NCBI GenBank assembly: GCA_037445635.1
Contig: JBBIKC010000048.1
Coordinates: forward strand, 1 to 21,758
Reading direction: 5' to 3'
Origin: JBFMCC01 sp037445635
GTDB lineage: Bacteria > Chloroflexota > Anaerolineae > Anaerolineales > Villigracilaceae
Length of the DNA stretch: 21,758 nt
A model generated the notes under the pieces. The model was given only the letters and a program-made list of their open reading frames with translations. It did no database searches and was not told the origin of the DNA. The position numbers were made by a program, and so were the translations under genes. Positions 14,410-21,702 of this stretch are shown in pieces; the first letter of the stretch is position 1; every line of letters starts with the position of its first letter.

Positions 14410-14823
14410 CTACCAGACCTTGCAAAGGATTTCGCCGCCGACGCCCAACTGGCGGGCGCGCGCGCCGGTCATCACACCCTTTGGTGTGGACAGGATGGCA
14501 ACGCCCATGCCGGAGAGTACCCAGGGAATATCCTTCTTGTGCGTATAAATACGGCGGCCGGGTTTGCTCACGCGCTCGAGACCGGTGATGACCGGCCTGC
14601 GCTCGCGGCGCTCGCCGACGTATTTGATCTTGAGGCGCAGAACTTTCTGGGCGGGATTCTCGCCCTCCACGACTTCATACCCTTCGATGTAGCCCTCTTC
14701 CTTCAGAATCTTGGCGATTTCCATCTTGATTTTGGAACTGGGCATCGCCACCAGGGCGTGACCGGCCAGGACGCCATTGCGAATGCGCGTCAGCATGTCA
14801 GCGATCGGGTCAGTAACGTTCAT
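14410..14823 (-). CDS. rpsH: 30S ribosomal protein S8
   Basis: 137 residues. MNVTDPIADMLTRIRNGVLAGH and the end SGMGVAILSTPKGVMTGARARQLGVGGEILCKVW are the S8 signatures. Two ATGs are adjacent (14826 and 14823). GGGAGG is 3 bases from the first and 6 from the second, so the second is preferred. S8 is a primary 16S binder, and in E. coli it represses the spc operon at rplE. Confidence 0.97.
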   Translation of the reverse strand: MNVTDPIADMLTRIRNGVLAGHALVAMPSSKIKMEIAKILKEEGYIEGYEVVEGENPAQKVLRLKIKYVGERRERRPVITGLERVSKPGRRIYTHKKDIPWVLSGMGVAILSTPKGVMTGARARQLGVGGEILCKVW

Positions 14824-14840
14824 CATCTACCTCCCACCGG

Positions 14841-15023
14841 CTACCAGGACGACTTGGTGACGCCGGGGATTTTTCCCTGCAACGCCATTTCACGGAAGCA
14901 AATGCGGCACAGCCCGAAACGGCGCATGTAACCGCGCGAGCGGCCGCAGCGGTGACAGCGGTTGCGTACCTGCACAGCGTACCGCCGGCGAAGTTCTCGA
15001 TATTGCATGTTCTTCTTAGCCAT
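14841..15023 (-). CDS. rpsN: 30S ribosomal protein S14, type Z (zinc-binding)
   Basis: 60 residues, the short zinc form. MAKKNMQYRELRRRYAVQV precedes C23-x2-C26-x12-C39-x2-C42 (CHRCGRSRGYMRRFGLCRIC). The end FREMALQGKIPGVTKSSW is typical. This C+ form is the only S14 gene in the window. It lies 3 bases after rplE. Confidence 0.98.
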   Translation of the reverse strand: MAKKNMQYRELRRRYAVQVRNRCHRCGRSRGYMRRFGLCRICFREMALQGKIPGVTKSSW

Positions 15024-15026
15024 AAC

Positions 15027-15572
15027 CTACGCTTCCTTTTTGAACGGCATGCCAAGCATAGACAGCAGCGTGCGCGCCTGGTCATCATTCTTCGCGGTGG
15101 TCACGATGGTGATCTCCATGCCGCGCAGTTTGTCAATCTTGTCGTACTCGATCTCCGGGAACACCAGCTGATCCTTGAGGCCGAGCGTGTAATTGCCGCG
15201 GCCGTCGAAGGCGTTGGCCGAAACGCCGCGGAAGTCGCGCACGCGCGGCAGAGCCACGTTGATGACCCGGTCGAGGAACGCCCACATGCGGTCGCCGCGC
15301 AGGGTCACTTTCGTGCCGATGATGCGGCCTTCGCGCAGTTTGAAGTTGGCGATGCTCTTGCGGGCCTTGGTCTGGATGGGCTTCTGGCCGGTGACCGTCG
15401 TCAGGTCCGCCACGGCGAACTCCAGCGCCTTGGGGTTGTCCATGGCCTCGCCGATTCCGATGTTCACCACTACTTTCTCGATGCGCGGCACCTGCATGAT
15501 ATTCTTGAGATCGAATGCCTTGCGCAGGGCAGGCACGATCTCTTTCTCGTAACGCTCTTGCATATGATTCAT
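15027..15572 (-). CDS. rplE: 50S ribosomal protein L5
   Basis: 181 residues if started at the ATG at 15572 (MNHMQERYEKEIVPAL), where GGAG lies 7 bases upstream. The ATG at 15578 is only one base from that GGAG, and the ATG at 15563 is also possible. Signatures are KVVVNIGIGEAMDNPKALE, QKPIQTKARKSIANFKLREG and GRGNYTLGLKDQLVFPEIEYD. The protein binds 5S rRNA and contacts P-site tRNA. It is 19 bases after rplX. Confidence 0.96.
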   Translation of the reverse strand: MNHMQERYEKEIVPALRKAFDLKNIMQVPRIEKVVVNIGIGEAMDNPKALEFAVADLTTVTGQKPIQTKARKSIANFKLREGRIIGTKVTLRGDRMWAFLDRVINVALPRVRDFRGVSANAFDGRGNYTLGLKDQLVFPEIEYDKIDKLRGMEITIVTTAKNDDQARTLLSMLGMPFKKEA

Positions 15573-15591
15573 GTTCATGCTCCGCACCGGC

Positions 15592-15924
15592 CTAATCAAT
15601 TTGGGCTTCGCACTGCTTGCAGATACGATGCGCACCGGCGTCGTCGCGCTGGACCGCGACGCGGGTCGTCTTGCCACACTTCGGGCAGACCAGCATCACG
15701 TTGGAAATATCCACCGTGCCCTCGAATTTGATTCGGCCGGGATTCATGTTGCGGCCGGCCTGCGTCTGCACCTGCTTCTGGTGCTTGGTACGGATGTTGA
15801 CGCCCTGGACAACGACCCTTCGCAGGTCGGGCATCACGTTGATGACCTCGCCGCGCTTGCCCTTGTCCTCCAGCTTGCCGCTGATGACCTCGACGGTATC
15901 GCCTTTACGAATCTTGACTTTCAT
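15592..15924 (-). CDS. rplX: 50S ribosomal protein L24 with C-terminal zinc ribbon
   Basis: 110 residues. MKVKIRKGDTVEVISGKLEDKGKRGEVINV is the KOW domain, and GVNIRTKHQKQVQTQAGRNMNPGRIKFEGTVDISNVMLVCPKCGK continues the family. The C-terminus has CPKC and CKQC, a two-knuckle zinc ribbon found in many but not all L24 proteins. It is an assembly initiator at the 5' domain of 23S rRNA. Confidence 0.97.
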   Translation of the reverse strand: MKVKIRKGDTVEVISGKLEDKGKRGEVINVMPDLRRVVVQGVNIRTKHQKQVQTQAGRNMNPGRIKFEGTVDISNVMLVCPKCGKTTRVAVQRDDAGAHRICKQCEAQID

Positions 15925-15945
15925 CTCGACTGCTCCCGCGCTGGC

Positions 15946-16317
15946 CTACAGCACTTCCGGTGCCAGCGAAACGATTTTCATAAAGCCTTTTTCGCGCAGT
16001 TCGCGCGCCACCGGCCCGAAGATGCGCGTGCCTTTCGGGTTCTGATTGTCCGCATCGAGGATCACGGCGGCGTTGTCGTCGAAGCGGATGTGCGACCCGT
16101 CCTCGCGGCGCCACTCCTTCGAACAGCGCACGATCACGGCGCGCACCACTTCGCTCTTCTTGACCGACCCCTGCGGCGCGGCTGACTTGACCGCCGCCAC
16201 CACCATGTCGCCCACCGCGCCATACTTGCGGGTGGATCCGCCGAGCACGTGGATTACCTGGATCTCGCGCGCCCCGGTGTTATCTGCCACCTTGAGAAAA
16301 GTCTCCTGCTGGATCAT
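15946..16317 (-). CDS. rplN: 50S ribosomal protein L14
   Basis: 123 residues, typical. MIQQETFLKVADNTGAREIQVIHVLGG, VKKSEVVRAVIVRCSKEWRREDGSHIRFDDNAAVIL and GTRIFGPVARELREKGFMKIVSLAPEVL are diagnostic. It lies at the subunit interface. Its ATG overlaps the rpsQ stop (ATGA), so the two are coupled. Confidence 0.98.
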   Translation of the reverse strand: MIQQETFLKVADNTGAREIQVIHVLGGSTRKYGAVGDMVVAAVKSAAPQGSVKKSEVVRAVIVRCSKEWRREDGSHIRFDDNAAVILDADNQNPKGTRIFGPVARELREKGFMKIVSLAPEVL

Positions 16318-16670
16318 GGCTGGCCTCCTGCTTCCGCTTCCGGCTCGGCCGGGGTTTCCGTATGCATGATCGTGACTTTATCCACATCCGCGGATGCAAC
16401 GGATTCCACGCCGGCGTCGGCCGTGCGGCTCTCGCGCTTCAGGATGGTCTCCACCGCCCAGCGCTTCTCGCGGGACAGCGGGCGTGACTCTACAATCTGG
16501 ACCTCGTCGCCAATCTGACAGCCCAGATCGTCGTGAGCCTTGACGCGCTTGCTCGAATGTACCACCTTCTTGTACAGCGGGTGGCGGAACACGCGCGTGA
16601 TCTCGACCACCACAGTCTTGGTCATTTTATTACTGGCGACGACGCCCACCATACGGCGACGATTGTTCAT
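16314..16670 (-). CDS. rpsQ: 30S ribosomal protein S17 with C-terminal extension
   Basis: 118 residues against about 80-90 usually. The core MVGVVASNKMTKTVVVEITRVFRHPLYKKVVHSSKRVKAHDD and GDEVQIVESRPLSREKRWAVETIL is standard S17. About 35 extra residues follow, rich in Ala, Glu and Pro (ending ETPAEPEAEAGGQP), probably disordered. It overlaps both rpmC and rplN by 4 bases. S17 binds the 5' domain of 16S rRNA. Confidence 0.97.
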   Translation of the reverse strand: MNNRRRMVGVVASNKMTKTVVVEITRVFRHPLYKKVVHSSKRVKAHDDLGCQIGDEVQIVESRPLSREKRWAVETILKRESRTADAGVESVASADVDKVTIMHTETPAEPEAEAGGQP

Positions 16671-16876
16671 GCTTCACCTTCCAGAGCCGCGGCTTTGAAT
16701 TCATTGAGCACGGTCAACATGCGTGCAATGTCGCGGCGGAGAATGCGCAACCGGCTTGGGTCGGTCAACTGACCGCTCACCTGCTGGAAGCGCAGTTTCA
16801 TCAATTCCTCACGGGCGTCCGCCAGTTTGGCTTCGATTTCTTCGGGTTTCAAATCACGGATTTCGCTGGCTTTCAT
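16667..16876 (-). CDS. rpmC: 50S ribosomal protein L29
   Basis: 69 residues. MKASEIRDLKPEEIEAKLADAREELMKLRFQQVSGQL and RILRRDIARMLTVLNE form the two-helix L29 hairpin. It sits beside the exit tunnel where SRP and trigger factor bind. It lies 2 bases after rplP and overlaps rpsQ by 4 bases. Confidence 0.97.
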   Translation of the reverse strand: MKASEIRDLKPEEIEAKLADAREELMKLRFQQVSGQLTDPSRLRILRRDIARMLTVLNEFKAAALEGEA

Positions 16877-16878
16877 GG

Positions 16879-17304
16879 CTACTCTCCAGCGCCCAAATCG
16901 TGGCGGGCGATGATCTTGGTCTTGATTGGGAACTTATACATGGCGCTCCGCAAAGCCGCCACGGCCACGTCCTCGGGAAGGCCGCTGACCTCGAACATGA
17001 TGCGGCCTGGCCGGACGACGGCCACATAATATTCCACATTGCCTTTACCGGAACCCATGCGGGTTTCGGGCGGCTTGTGGGTATACGGCTTGGCCGGGAA
17101 AATGCGGATCCAGATCTTGCCGCGGCGTTTCATCTCGCGGACGATGGAGCGGCGCGCCGCTTCGATCTGCCGCGCGGTGATCCAGGCCGGCTCCAACGCC
17201 TGCAGGGCGTATTCGCCGAATGAGATCTGCGCGCCGCGCTGGGCCTTGCCCTTCATGCGGCCGCGCATCTGCTTGCGCCACTTGACACGTTTTGGCATCA
17301 ACAT
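16879..17304 (-). CDS. rplP: 50S ribosomal protein L16
   Basis: 141 residues. MLMPKRVKWRKQMRGRMKGKAQRG, FGEYALQALEPAWITARQIEAARRSIVREMKRRGKIWIRIFP and the middle KPPETRMGSGKGNVEYYVAVVRPGRIMFEV are diagnostic. It helps position the A-site tRNA acceptor end. It is 29 bases after rpsC and 2 before rpmC; the upstream site is a modest AAAGGA. Confidence 0.98.
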   Translation of the reverse strand: MLMPKRVKWRKQMRGRMKGKAQRGAQISFGEYALQALEPAWITARQIEAARRSIVREMKRRGKIWIRIFPAKPYTHKPPETRMGSGKGNVEYYVAVVRPGRIMFEVSGLPEDVAVAALRSAMYKFPIKTKIIARHDLGAGE

Positions 17305-17333
17305 AATGACAACTATCCTTTTCTCTCCGGCGG

Positions 17334-18083
17334 CTACTCGCTGACGTACACGCCTTCCGTCGCCTCGGCTTTTTCTTCCACTTCGGGCGCGGTCTCACCC
17401 TTGTAGACCCATACTTTGATGCCGATGCGGCCATAGGTGGTGTGCGCCTCGGCGCGCGCGTAATCCATGTTGGCGCGCAGGGTCTGCAAGGGCACGCGTC
17501 CCTCGCGCAGCCAGACGGTGCGGGACATCTCGGCCCCGCCCAGGCGGCCGGCCACTTCGATCTTGATTCCTTCGGCGCCCTGCTTCATGGCCTGCTGGAT
17601 GGCGCGCTTCATGGCGCGGCGGTAGGCGATGCGGCGCTGTAACTGGTCGGCGATGTTATAGGCGACGAGTGTCGCATCGGTATCGGGCGTGCTGATTTCC
17701 TTGATATCCAGGTCAACCTTCTTGCCGACCAGGGTCTCCAGCGCGGTGCGGATCTTCTTGACGCCCTCGCCTTTGCGGCCGATCAAAATGCCCGGCTTGG
17801 CCGTGTGAATGGCGATCTTGATCTTGCCGGGGAATCGTTCCACGTCCACGCGCGAGATGCCGGCTTTGTTATTGATGATGTTTTCGGGCATTTCCTTGCG
17901 CAGGAGGCGTACCTGGGTATTGACCGCCGCGCTGCCCTTCGGCGCGCCGCCCATCAACAGGTGACGGATGGCCATATCCTGCCAGAGTTGTTCGCGGTAC
18001 TGGGCGCCCTCGGCAAACCAGCGCCCCTGCCACATCTGGTTGATACCGAGACGGATACCTACGGGATGTACTTTGCGACCCAT
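17334..18083 (-). CDS. rpsC: 30S ribosomal protein S3 with an insertion before the KH domain
   Basis: 249 residues. It starts MGRKVHPVGIRLGINQMWQGRWFAE. The type II KH domain has AKPGILIGRKGEG (GRKGEG at 102-107). The C-terminal domain has RRAMKRAIQQAMKQGAEGIK, GRLGGAEMSRTVWLREGRVPLQTLRA and AHTTYGRIGIKVWVYKGE, followed by a short acidic tail. Between IRHLL (about 39-43) and KAGISR (about 73-78) there are roughly 20-25 more residues than in E. coli S3. It lines the mRNA entry channel. It is 10 bases after rplV. Confidence 0.98.
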   Translation of the reverse strand: MGRKVHPVGIRLGINQMWQGRWFAEGAQYREQLWQDMAIRHLLMGGAPKGSAAVNTQVRLLRKEMPENIINNKAGISRVDVERFPGKIKIAIHTAKPGILIGRKGEGVKKIRTALETLVGKKVDLDIKEISTPDTDATLVAYNIADQLQRRIAYRRAMKRAIQQAMKQGAEGIKIEVAGRLGGAEMSRTVWLREGRVPLQTLRANMDYARAEAHTTYGRIGIKVWVYKGETAPEVEEKAEATEGVYVSE

Positions 18084-18093
18084 AACTTCTCCT

Positions 18094-18435
18094 TTACGAC
18101 CCGCGTTCTCGCAGGATCACGGTCACATGCGAATTGCGGCGCAGGACCGGCTTGAAGCGGCCGCGCGCCCCAAAACGACGCCACTTGCGCGTCGGGGCCT
18201 CGTCCGCAAAGATTGTGGCGACATACAGGTCGTCGCGGCTGACGCCGAAGTTCTCCTCGGCGTTTGCCACAGCCGAGGCCAGCAATTTTCGAATGGGCGC
18301 AGCCGGACCTTTCGTCTCGAAACGCAGCATTTCGAGCGCTTCGTTGGCGCTTTTGCCGCGCACCAGGTCAACCATCAGACGGACCTTTTGCGGCGGGATG
18401 GGAAGATAGCGCAAGTGCGCTTTGATATCGTGCAT
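18094..18435 (-). CDS. rplV: 50S ribosomal protein L22
   Basis: 113 residues. LRYLPIPPQKVRLMVDLVRGKSANEALEMLRF and KLLASAVANAEENFG open the fold. The beta-hairpin tip that reaches into the exit tunnel is followed by GRGRFKPVLRRNSHVTVIL (the window reads GARGRFKPVLRRNSHVTVIL). The tip contributes to macrolide binding in this family. It is 3 bases after rpsS. Confidence 0.97.
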   Translation of the reverse strand: MHDIKAHLRYLPIPPQKVRLMVDLVRGKSANEALEMLRFETKGPAAPIRKLLASAVANAEENFGVSRDDLYVATIFADEAPTRKWRRFGARGRFKPVLRRNSHVTVILRERGS

Positions 18436-18438
18436 GGT

Positions 18439-18732
18439 TTACGCTCCCGGGGCTCCCGCAGTTTCGACCTTCTTCTCGGTCATGTGACCGCGGAAGGTGC
18501 GCGTCGGTGCGAATTCGCCAAGGCGGTGACCGACCATGTTTTCCGTAATGTAGATCGGCACATGGCGGCGGCCATCATGAACAGCGATGGTGTGCCCCAC
18601 CATCTGCGGGAAGATTACGCTCGCCCGGCTCCAGGTACGAATGACTTTCTTTTCGCCCTTCTTGTTCATTGCTTCGACTTTTTTATACAGTTTCGGGTCA
18701 ATGAACGGACCCTTTTTCAAAGATCGTGACAT
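18439..18732 (-). CDS. rpsS: 30S ribosomal protein S19
   Basis: 97 residues. MSRSLKKGPFIDPKLYKKVEAMN, RTWSRASVIFPQMVGHTIAVHDGRRHVPIYITENMVGHRLGEFAPTRTFRGH are the S19 signatures. It is in the head of the small subunit, next to S13. It is 21 bases after rplB. Confidence 0.98.
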   Translation of the reverse strand: MSRSLKKGPFIDPKLYKKVEAMNKKGEKKVIRTWSRASVIFPQMVGHTIAVHDGRRHVPIYITENMVGHRLGEFAPTRTFRGHMTEKKVETAGAPGA

Positions 18733-18753
18733 AGATTCGTTCCTCTATTCTGC

Positions 18754-19590
18754 CTAGCGGCTGCCCTTGCTGCGGCGGCGCACGATGTATTTGTCGGTCT
18801 GTTTGTTCCGACGGGTCTTGTAGCCCATGGTAGGTTTGCCCCATGGAGTGCGCGGACCCGGTTTTCCCACCGGCTGGCGGCCTTCGCCGCCGCCGTGCGG
18901 ATGATCGCGCGGCGTCATCGCGGAACCGCGGACGGTCGGGCGGATACCCTTATGGCGTTTCCGGCCGGCCTTGCCAAGTTTCACATTGCTGTGATCGAGA
19001 TTTCCGACCTGTCCGATAGTGGCATAGCAGACCTGGCGAATCAGGCGTACCTCGCCAGAGGGCATACGCACCTGGGCAAAATCGCCTTCCTTGGCCAGCA
19101 ACTGAGCCGCGCCGCCAGCGGAACGAACCAACTGCCCACCCTTGCCCGGTTTGACTTCGATATTGTGGATCATCGTGCCCACCGGGATGTTCGAAATCGG
19201 CAAGCTGTTGCCGGTGCGGATCTCCGAGTTCGGACCGGAGATGATCGTATCGCCGACTTTGAGGTCGAGCGGGGCAACAATATAGCGCTTTTCACCGTCC
19301 GCGTAATTCAACAGGGCCAGGCGCGCGGTGCGGTTCGGATCGTACTCGATGGCCGCGACGCGGGCGGGAACGCCATGCTTCTCGCGTTTGAAATCCACAA
19401 TGCGGATAAAGCGGCGATTGCCTCCGCCGCGATGGCGGACGGTGACGCGGCCGTAGGTGTTGCGGCCTCCACGGGCGCGCGGCGGGATCAACAGCGAGCG
19501 TTCGGGCTTTTCCTTCGTGATCTCCTCGAAGGTATGGCCGGTCATGCCGCGCTGGCCGGGGGTGACGGGTTTGAATTTCTTGACTGCCAT
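18754..19590 (-). CDS. rplB: 50S ribosomal protein L2
   Basis: 278 residues, usual length. It includes GGRNTYGRVTVRHRGGGNRR, the OB-fold DLKVGDTIISG and the C-terminal RDHPHGGGEGRQPVGKPGPRTPWG. H230 and H232 lie in that last loop, which contains the His linked to peptidyl-transfer activity in E. coli L2. The flank reads GSAMTPRDHP, where many bacteria have GVAMNPVDHP. Its ATG shares one base with the rplW stop (TAATG), so translation is coupled. Confidence 0.98.
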   Translation of the reverse strand: MAVKKFKPVTPGQRGMTGHTFEEITKEKPERSLLIPPRARGGRNTYGRVTVRHRGGGNRRFIRIVDFKREKHGVPARVAAIEYDPNRTARLALLNYADGEKRYIVAPLDLKVGDTIISGPNSEIRTGNSLPISNIPVGTMIHNIEVKPGKGGQLVRSAGGAAQLLAKEGDFAQVRMPSGEVRLIRQVCYATIGQVGNLDHSNVKLGKAGRKRHKGIRPTVRGSAMTPRDHPHGGGEGRQPVGKPGPRTPWGKPTMGYKTRRNKQTDKYIVRRRSKGSR

Positions 19591-19892
19591 TATTGCACAC
19601 CTTCAAAGATTTGAAGAGTCTGGCCCTCGGCCAGAGTAACGACCGCCTTCTTGTAACCGGGCTTGCGGACGAGCAGGCGGCGGCTCCGCGCGCGGCGGCC
19701 GCGCTTGGCCGGGACCCGGATCACATTGACGCGCTCCACAGTGACATCGAAGAGGGTCTCGACGGCATCCTTCACCATCGTGCGGGTGGCGTCCTGCGCC
19801 ACCTCGAAGGAATATTGATTCAACTTGCCGGACTGGTAACTGGTCTTTTCGGTTACGAGCGGGCGGCGCAAAACTTCATAGATCGTGGTCAT
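19590..19892 (-). CDS. rplW: 50S ribosomal protein L23
   Basis: 100 residues. MTTIYEVLRRPLVTEKTSYQS, YSFEVAQDATRTMVKDAVETLFDVTVERVNVIRVPAKRGRR and the last KKAVVTLAEGQTLQIFEGV are typical. It forms the main docking site at the tunnel exit. GGAG stands 6 bases before the ATG, and rplD ends 9 bases upstream. Confidence 0.97.
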   Translation of the reverse strand: MTTIYEVLRRPLVTEKTSYQSGKLNQYSFEVAQDATRTMVKDAVETLFDVTVERVNVIRVPAKRGRRARSRRLLVRKPGYKKAVVTLAEGQTLQIFEGVQ

Positions 19893-19901
19893 CTCGTGCT
19901 C

Positions 19902-20531
19902 CTATCCTAACTGCGCCGTCAGGGCGTCCAGCGTCTTCACCGGCATGACCAGTTTGTCGAACCCAAGCAGGTCGCGAATATTCAAATAACCGGCCAGCAG
20001 GATTTTGGCATCGGGCAGATTCTTCGCGGAACGGACGACGACCTCGTAGTTCTGATCCTTCTCCGGCAAAACCACCAGCGCGCTGGATTCGCCCACGAGG
20101 CGATTCAAAGCCTCGGACATGAGGCTGGTCCTCGGTTCCCCGAGCGCGATCTCATCCACGAGCACCACCGCCGCGTCCTGCGCTTTGACCGTCAGCGCCG
20201 AGCGCAGCGCGGCCTGGCGCATTTTCTTCGGCATGCTCTGCGTGTACGAACGCGGTTGCGGGGTATGCACGCGTCCGCCGCCCACCCACTGGATGGCGCG
20301 GCGCGAACCCTGGCGGGCGCGGCCGGTGCCTTTTTGCTTCCACGGCTTCTGTCCGCCTCCGGCCACCTCGCCGCGGGTCTTGGTCTTGTGCGTGCCGAGG
20401 CGCGCATTCGCCATCTGGCGCTGGTAGGCCTGGTGCATCAGGTCCACATTCACCTTGGCTCCGAAGATGGCGGCAGGCAGTTCGACCTGCTTCACCTTCT
20501 TGCCTTCCATGTTGAAAACGTCTACTTTCAT
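19902..20531 (-). CDS. rplD: 50S ribosomal protein L4
   Basis: 209 residues. The family loop RQGTHKTKTRGEVAGGGQKPWKQKGTGRARQGSRRAIQWVGGG (here starting ARLGTHKTKTRG) reaches the exit tunnel. It is followed by PKKMRQAALRSAL and a C-terminal NIRDLLGFDKLVMPVKTLDAL. In E. coli L4 also represses the S10 operon by acting on its leader. It is 26 bases after rplC, and the ATG at 20531 matches the family start (MKVDVFNMEGKKV). Confidence 0.97.
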   Translation of the reverse strand: MKVDVFNMEGKKVKQVELPAAIFGAKVNVDLMHQAYQRQMANARLGTHKTKTRGEVAGGGQKPWKQKGTGRARQGSRRAIQWVGGGRVHTPQPRSYTQSMPKKMRQAALRSALTVKAQDAAVVLVDEIALGEPRTSLMSEALNRLVGESSALVVLPEKDQNYEVVVRSAKNLPDAKILLAGYLNIRDLLGFDKLVMPVKTLDALTAQLG

Positions 20532-20557
20532 GACTGCTTGCTCCCGTTATGCCGCGC

Positions 20558-21187
20558 CTACTGCTTGCGCGCTTCCTTGATGACGACCACACCGCCCTTC
20601 GGGCCGGGAATCGCGCCGCGCAGGCCGAGCAGGTTGCGCTCGACATCCACCAGCACGACCTTCAATCCCTGGACGGTGACGCGGTCGGTGCCCATGTGAC
20701 CGGCGCGGCGCGTGCCTTTATAGACGCGGCCCGGGGTCGTGGTCGAAGAACTCGAGCCGGGCGCGCGCACGCGGTCCGAGGCGCCGTGCGTCTTGGGTCC
20801 GCCCGCGAAGTGATGGCGCTTGACGTGTCCGGCAAACCCCTTGCCCTTGCTGGTCCCGACGACATCCACACGTTCGCCGACCGCGAAAGCCTCAACGGTC
20901 ACTTTGTCGCCGACAGTCATGTCGGCGGTCTTGGAGCGGAACTCGCGCAAGAATCGAAGAGGGGGAAGTTCCCTGGTCTTCAGATGTCCCAGTTCGCCGC
21001 CGCTCAGCCGCCTGGGGTGGATTTCGCCAAAGCCCAGCTGCACCGCCAAATATCCCTCTTTCTCGGGAGTGCGAACCTGGGTAACGTAACATGGCCCAGC
21101 TTCGATGATCGTCACGGGATGCGCGACGCCTTGCTCATCGAAGACCTGGGTCATGCCGATCTTCTTTCCTATCAGGCCCTTTAACAT
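20558..21187 (-). CDS. rplC: 50S ribosomal protein L3 with altered tip loop
   Basis: 209 residues. MLKGLIGKKIGMTQVFDEQG, GTSKGKGFAGHVKRHHFAGGPKTHG and KGTRRAGHMGTDRVTVQGLKVV are diagnostic. The loop near the peptidyl-transferase centre reads APGSSSSTTTPGRV (S145-S148), where the familiar form is APGSIG followed by varied residues and then PGRV or PGKVF. An AAGGAG lies 10 bases before the ATG. The 198-base gap to rpsJ upstream is by far the largest in the gene series. Confidence 0.97.
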   Translation of the reverse strand: MLKGLIGKKIGMTQVFDEQGVAHPVTIIEAGPCYVTQVRTPEKEGYLAVQLGFGEIHPRRLSGGELGHLKTRELPPLRFLREFRSKTADMTVGDKVTVEAFAVGERVDVVGTSKGKGFAGHVKRHHFAGGPKTHGASDRVRAPGSSSSTTTPGRVYKGTRRAGHMGTDRVTVQGLKVVLVDVERNLLGLRGAIPGPKGGVVVIKEARKQ

Positions 21188-21385
21188 GCTCGGTTTTCTC
21201 CTTTACAAGATGGTGGGGCGGTGACCCGCCCGATGAGACTGTCAGCCTGGCCTTAGGCTGCATCATCTCTGGACAACGCAGTCAGGGGGTCCGGAGTGAA
21301 GCGGGGTGTGTCGGTCCACTCGCGAACTCGCTCTTGCGCTGTCGAACAGGCAGTCCGCAAAAGGAGCGGAATGCCGGATTCTCGG
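21188..21385 (-). other. Structured 198-base spacer/leader between rpsJ and rplC
   Basis: No supported gene. On the minus strand it carries two consecutive perfect hairpins: CAGCCT/AGGCTG with a 6-base loop (21243-21260) and GGGCGG/CCGCCC with a 4-base loop (21216-21231). The second ends about 10 bases before the rplC Shine-Dalgarno. Neither is followed by a T tract. Shorter dyads such as GCGA-GT-TCGC and CTGT-TCG-ACAG lie further upstream. In E. coli the S10-operon leader precedes rpsJ and is bound by L4; here a leader-like segment follows rpsJ, so an autoregulatory role is a hypothesis. Confidence 0.5.
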
Positions 21386-21694
21386 TTAGATTTTGATCTC
21401 GATGTCCACACCCGCAGGCAGGTTGAGGCGCATCAGCATGTCAATCGTCTTGGAGTCGGGATCGAGGACGTCAATCAGACGATTGTGCGTGCGGATCTCG
21501 TAGTGCTCGTGCGAGTCTTTGTCAATGAATGGAGAGCGCCGTATTGTAAACCGTTCCAGTTTGGTTGGCAAGGGTACCGGGCCAACCACGTGGGCGCCGG
21601 AGCGTTCGGCCGTTTCGACGATCCGTTTGGCGGACTGGTCGAGGACGCGATGATCGTATGCCTTGAGGCGGATGCGGATTTTCTGCTTCGTCAT
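21386..21694 (-). CDS. rpsJ: 30S ribosomal protein S10
   Basis: 102 residues. MTKQKIRIRLKAYDHRVLDQSAKRIVETAERSGA, VVGPVPLPTKLERFTIRRSPFIDKDSHEHYEIRTHNRLIDV and the C-terminal RLNLPAGVDIEIKI are the S10 signature. In the small subunit it is in the head; as NusE it also joins antitermination complexes. It is 8 bases after the tuf stop, the usual tuf-rpsJ junction. Confidence 0.98.
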   Translation of the reverse strand: MTKQKIRIRLKAYDHRVLDQSAKRIVETAERSGAHVVGPVPLPTKLERFTIRRSPFIDKDSHEHYEIRTHNRLIDVLDPDSKTIDMLMRLNLPAGVDIEIKI

Positions 21695-21702
21695 GGCTAA
21701 AC

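Noticed and set aside
21188..21290. Possible short minus-strand frame beginning ATGATG in the rpsJ-rplC spacer
   Set aside because: No Shine-Dalgarno, overlaps the hairpins and enters rplC in the wrong frame; the RNA-structure reading fits better.
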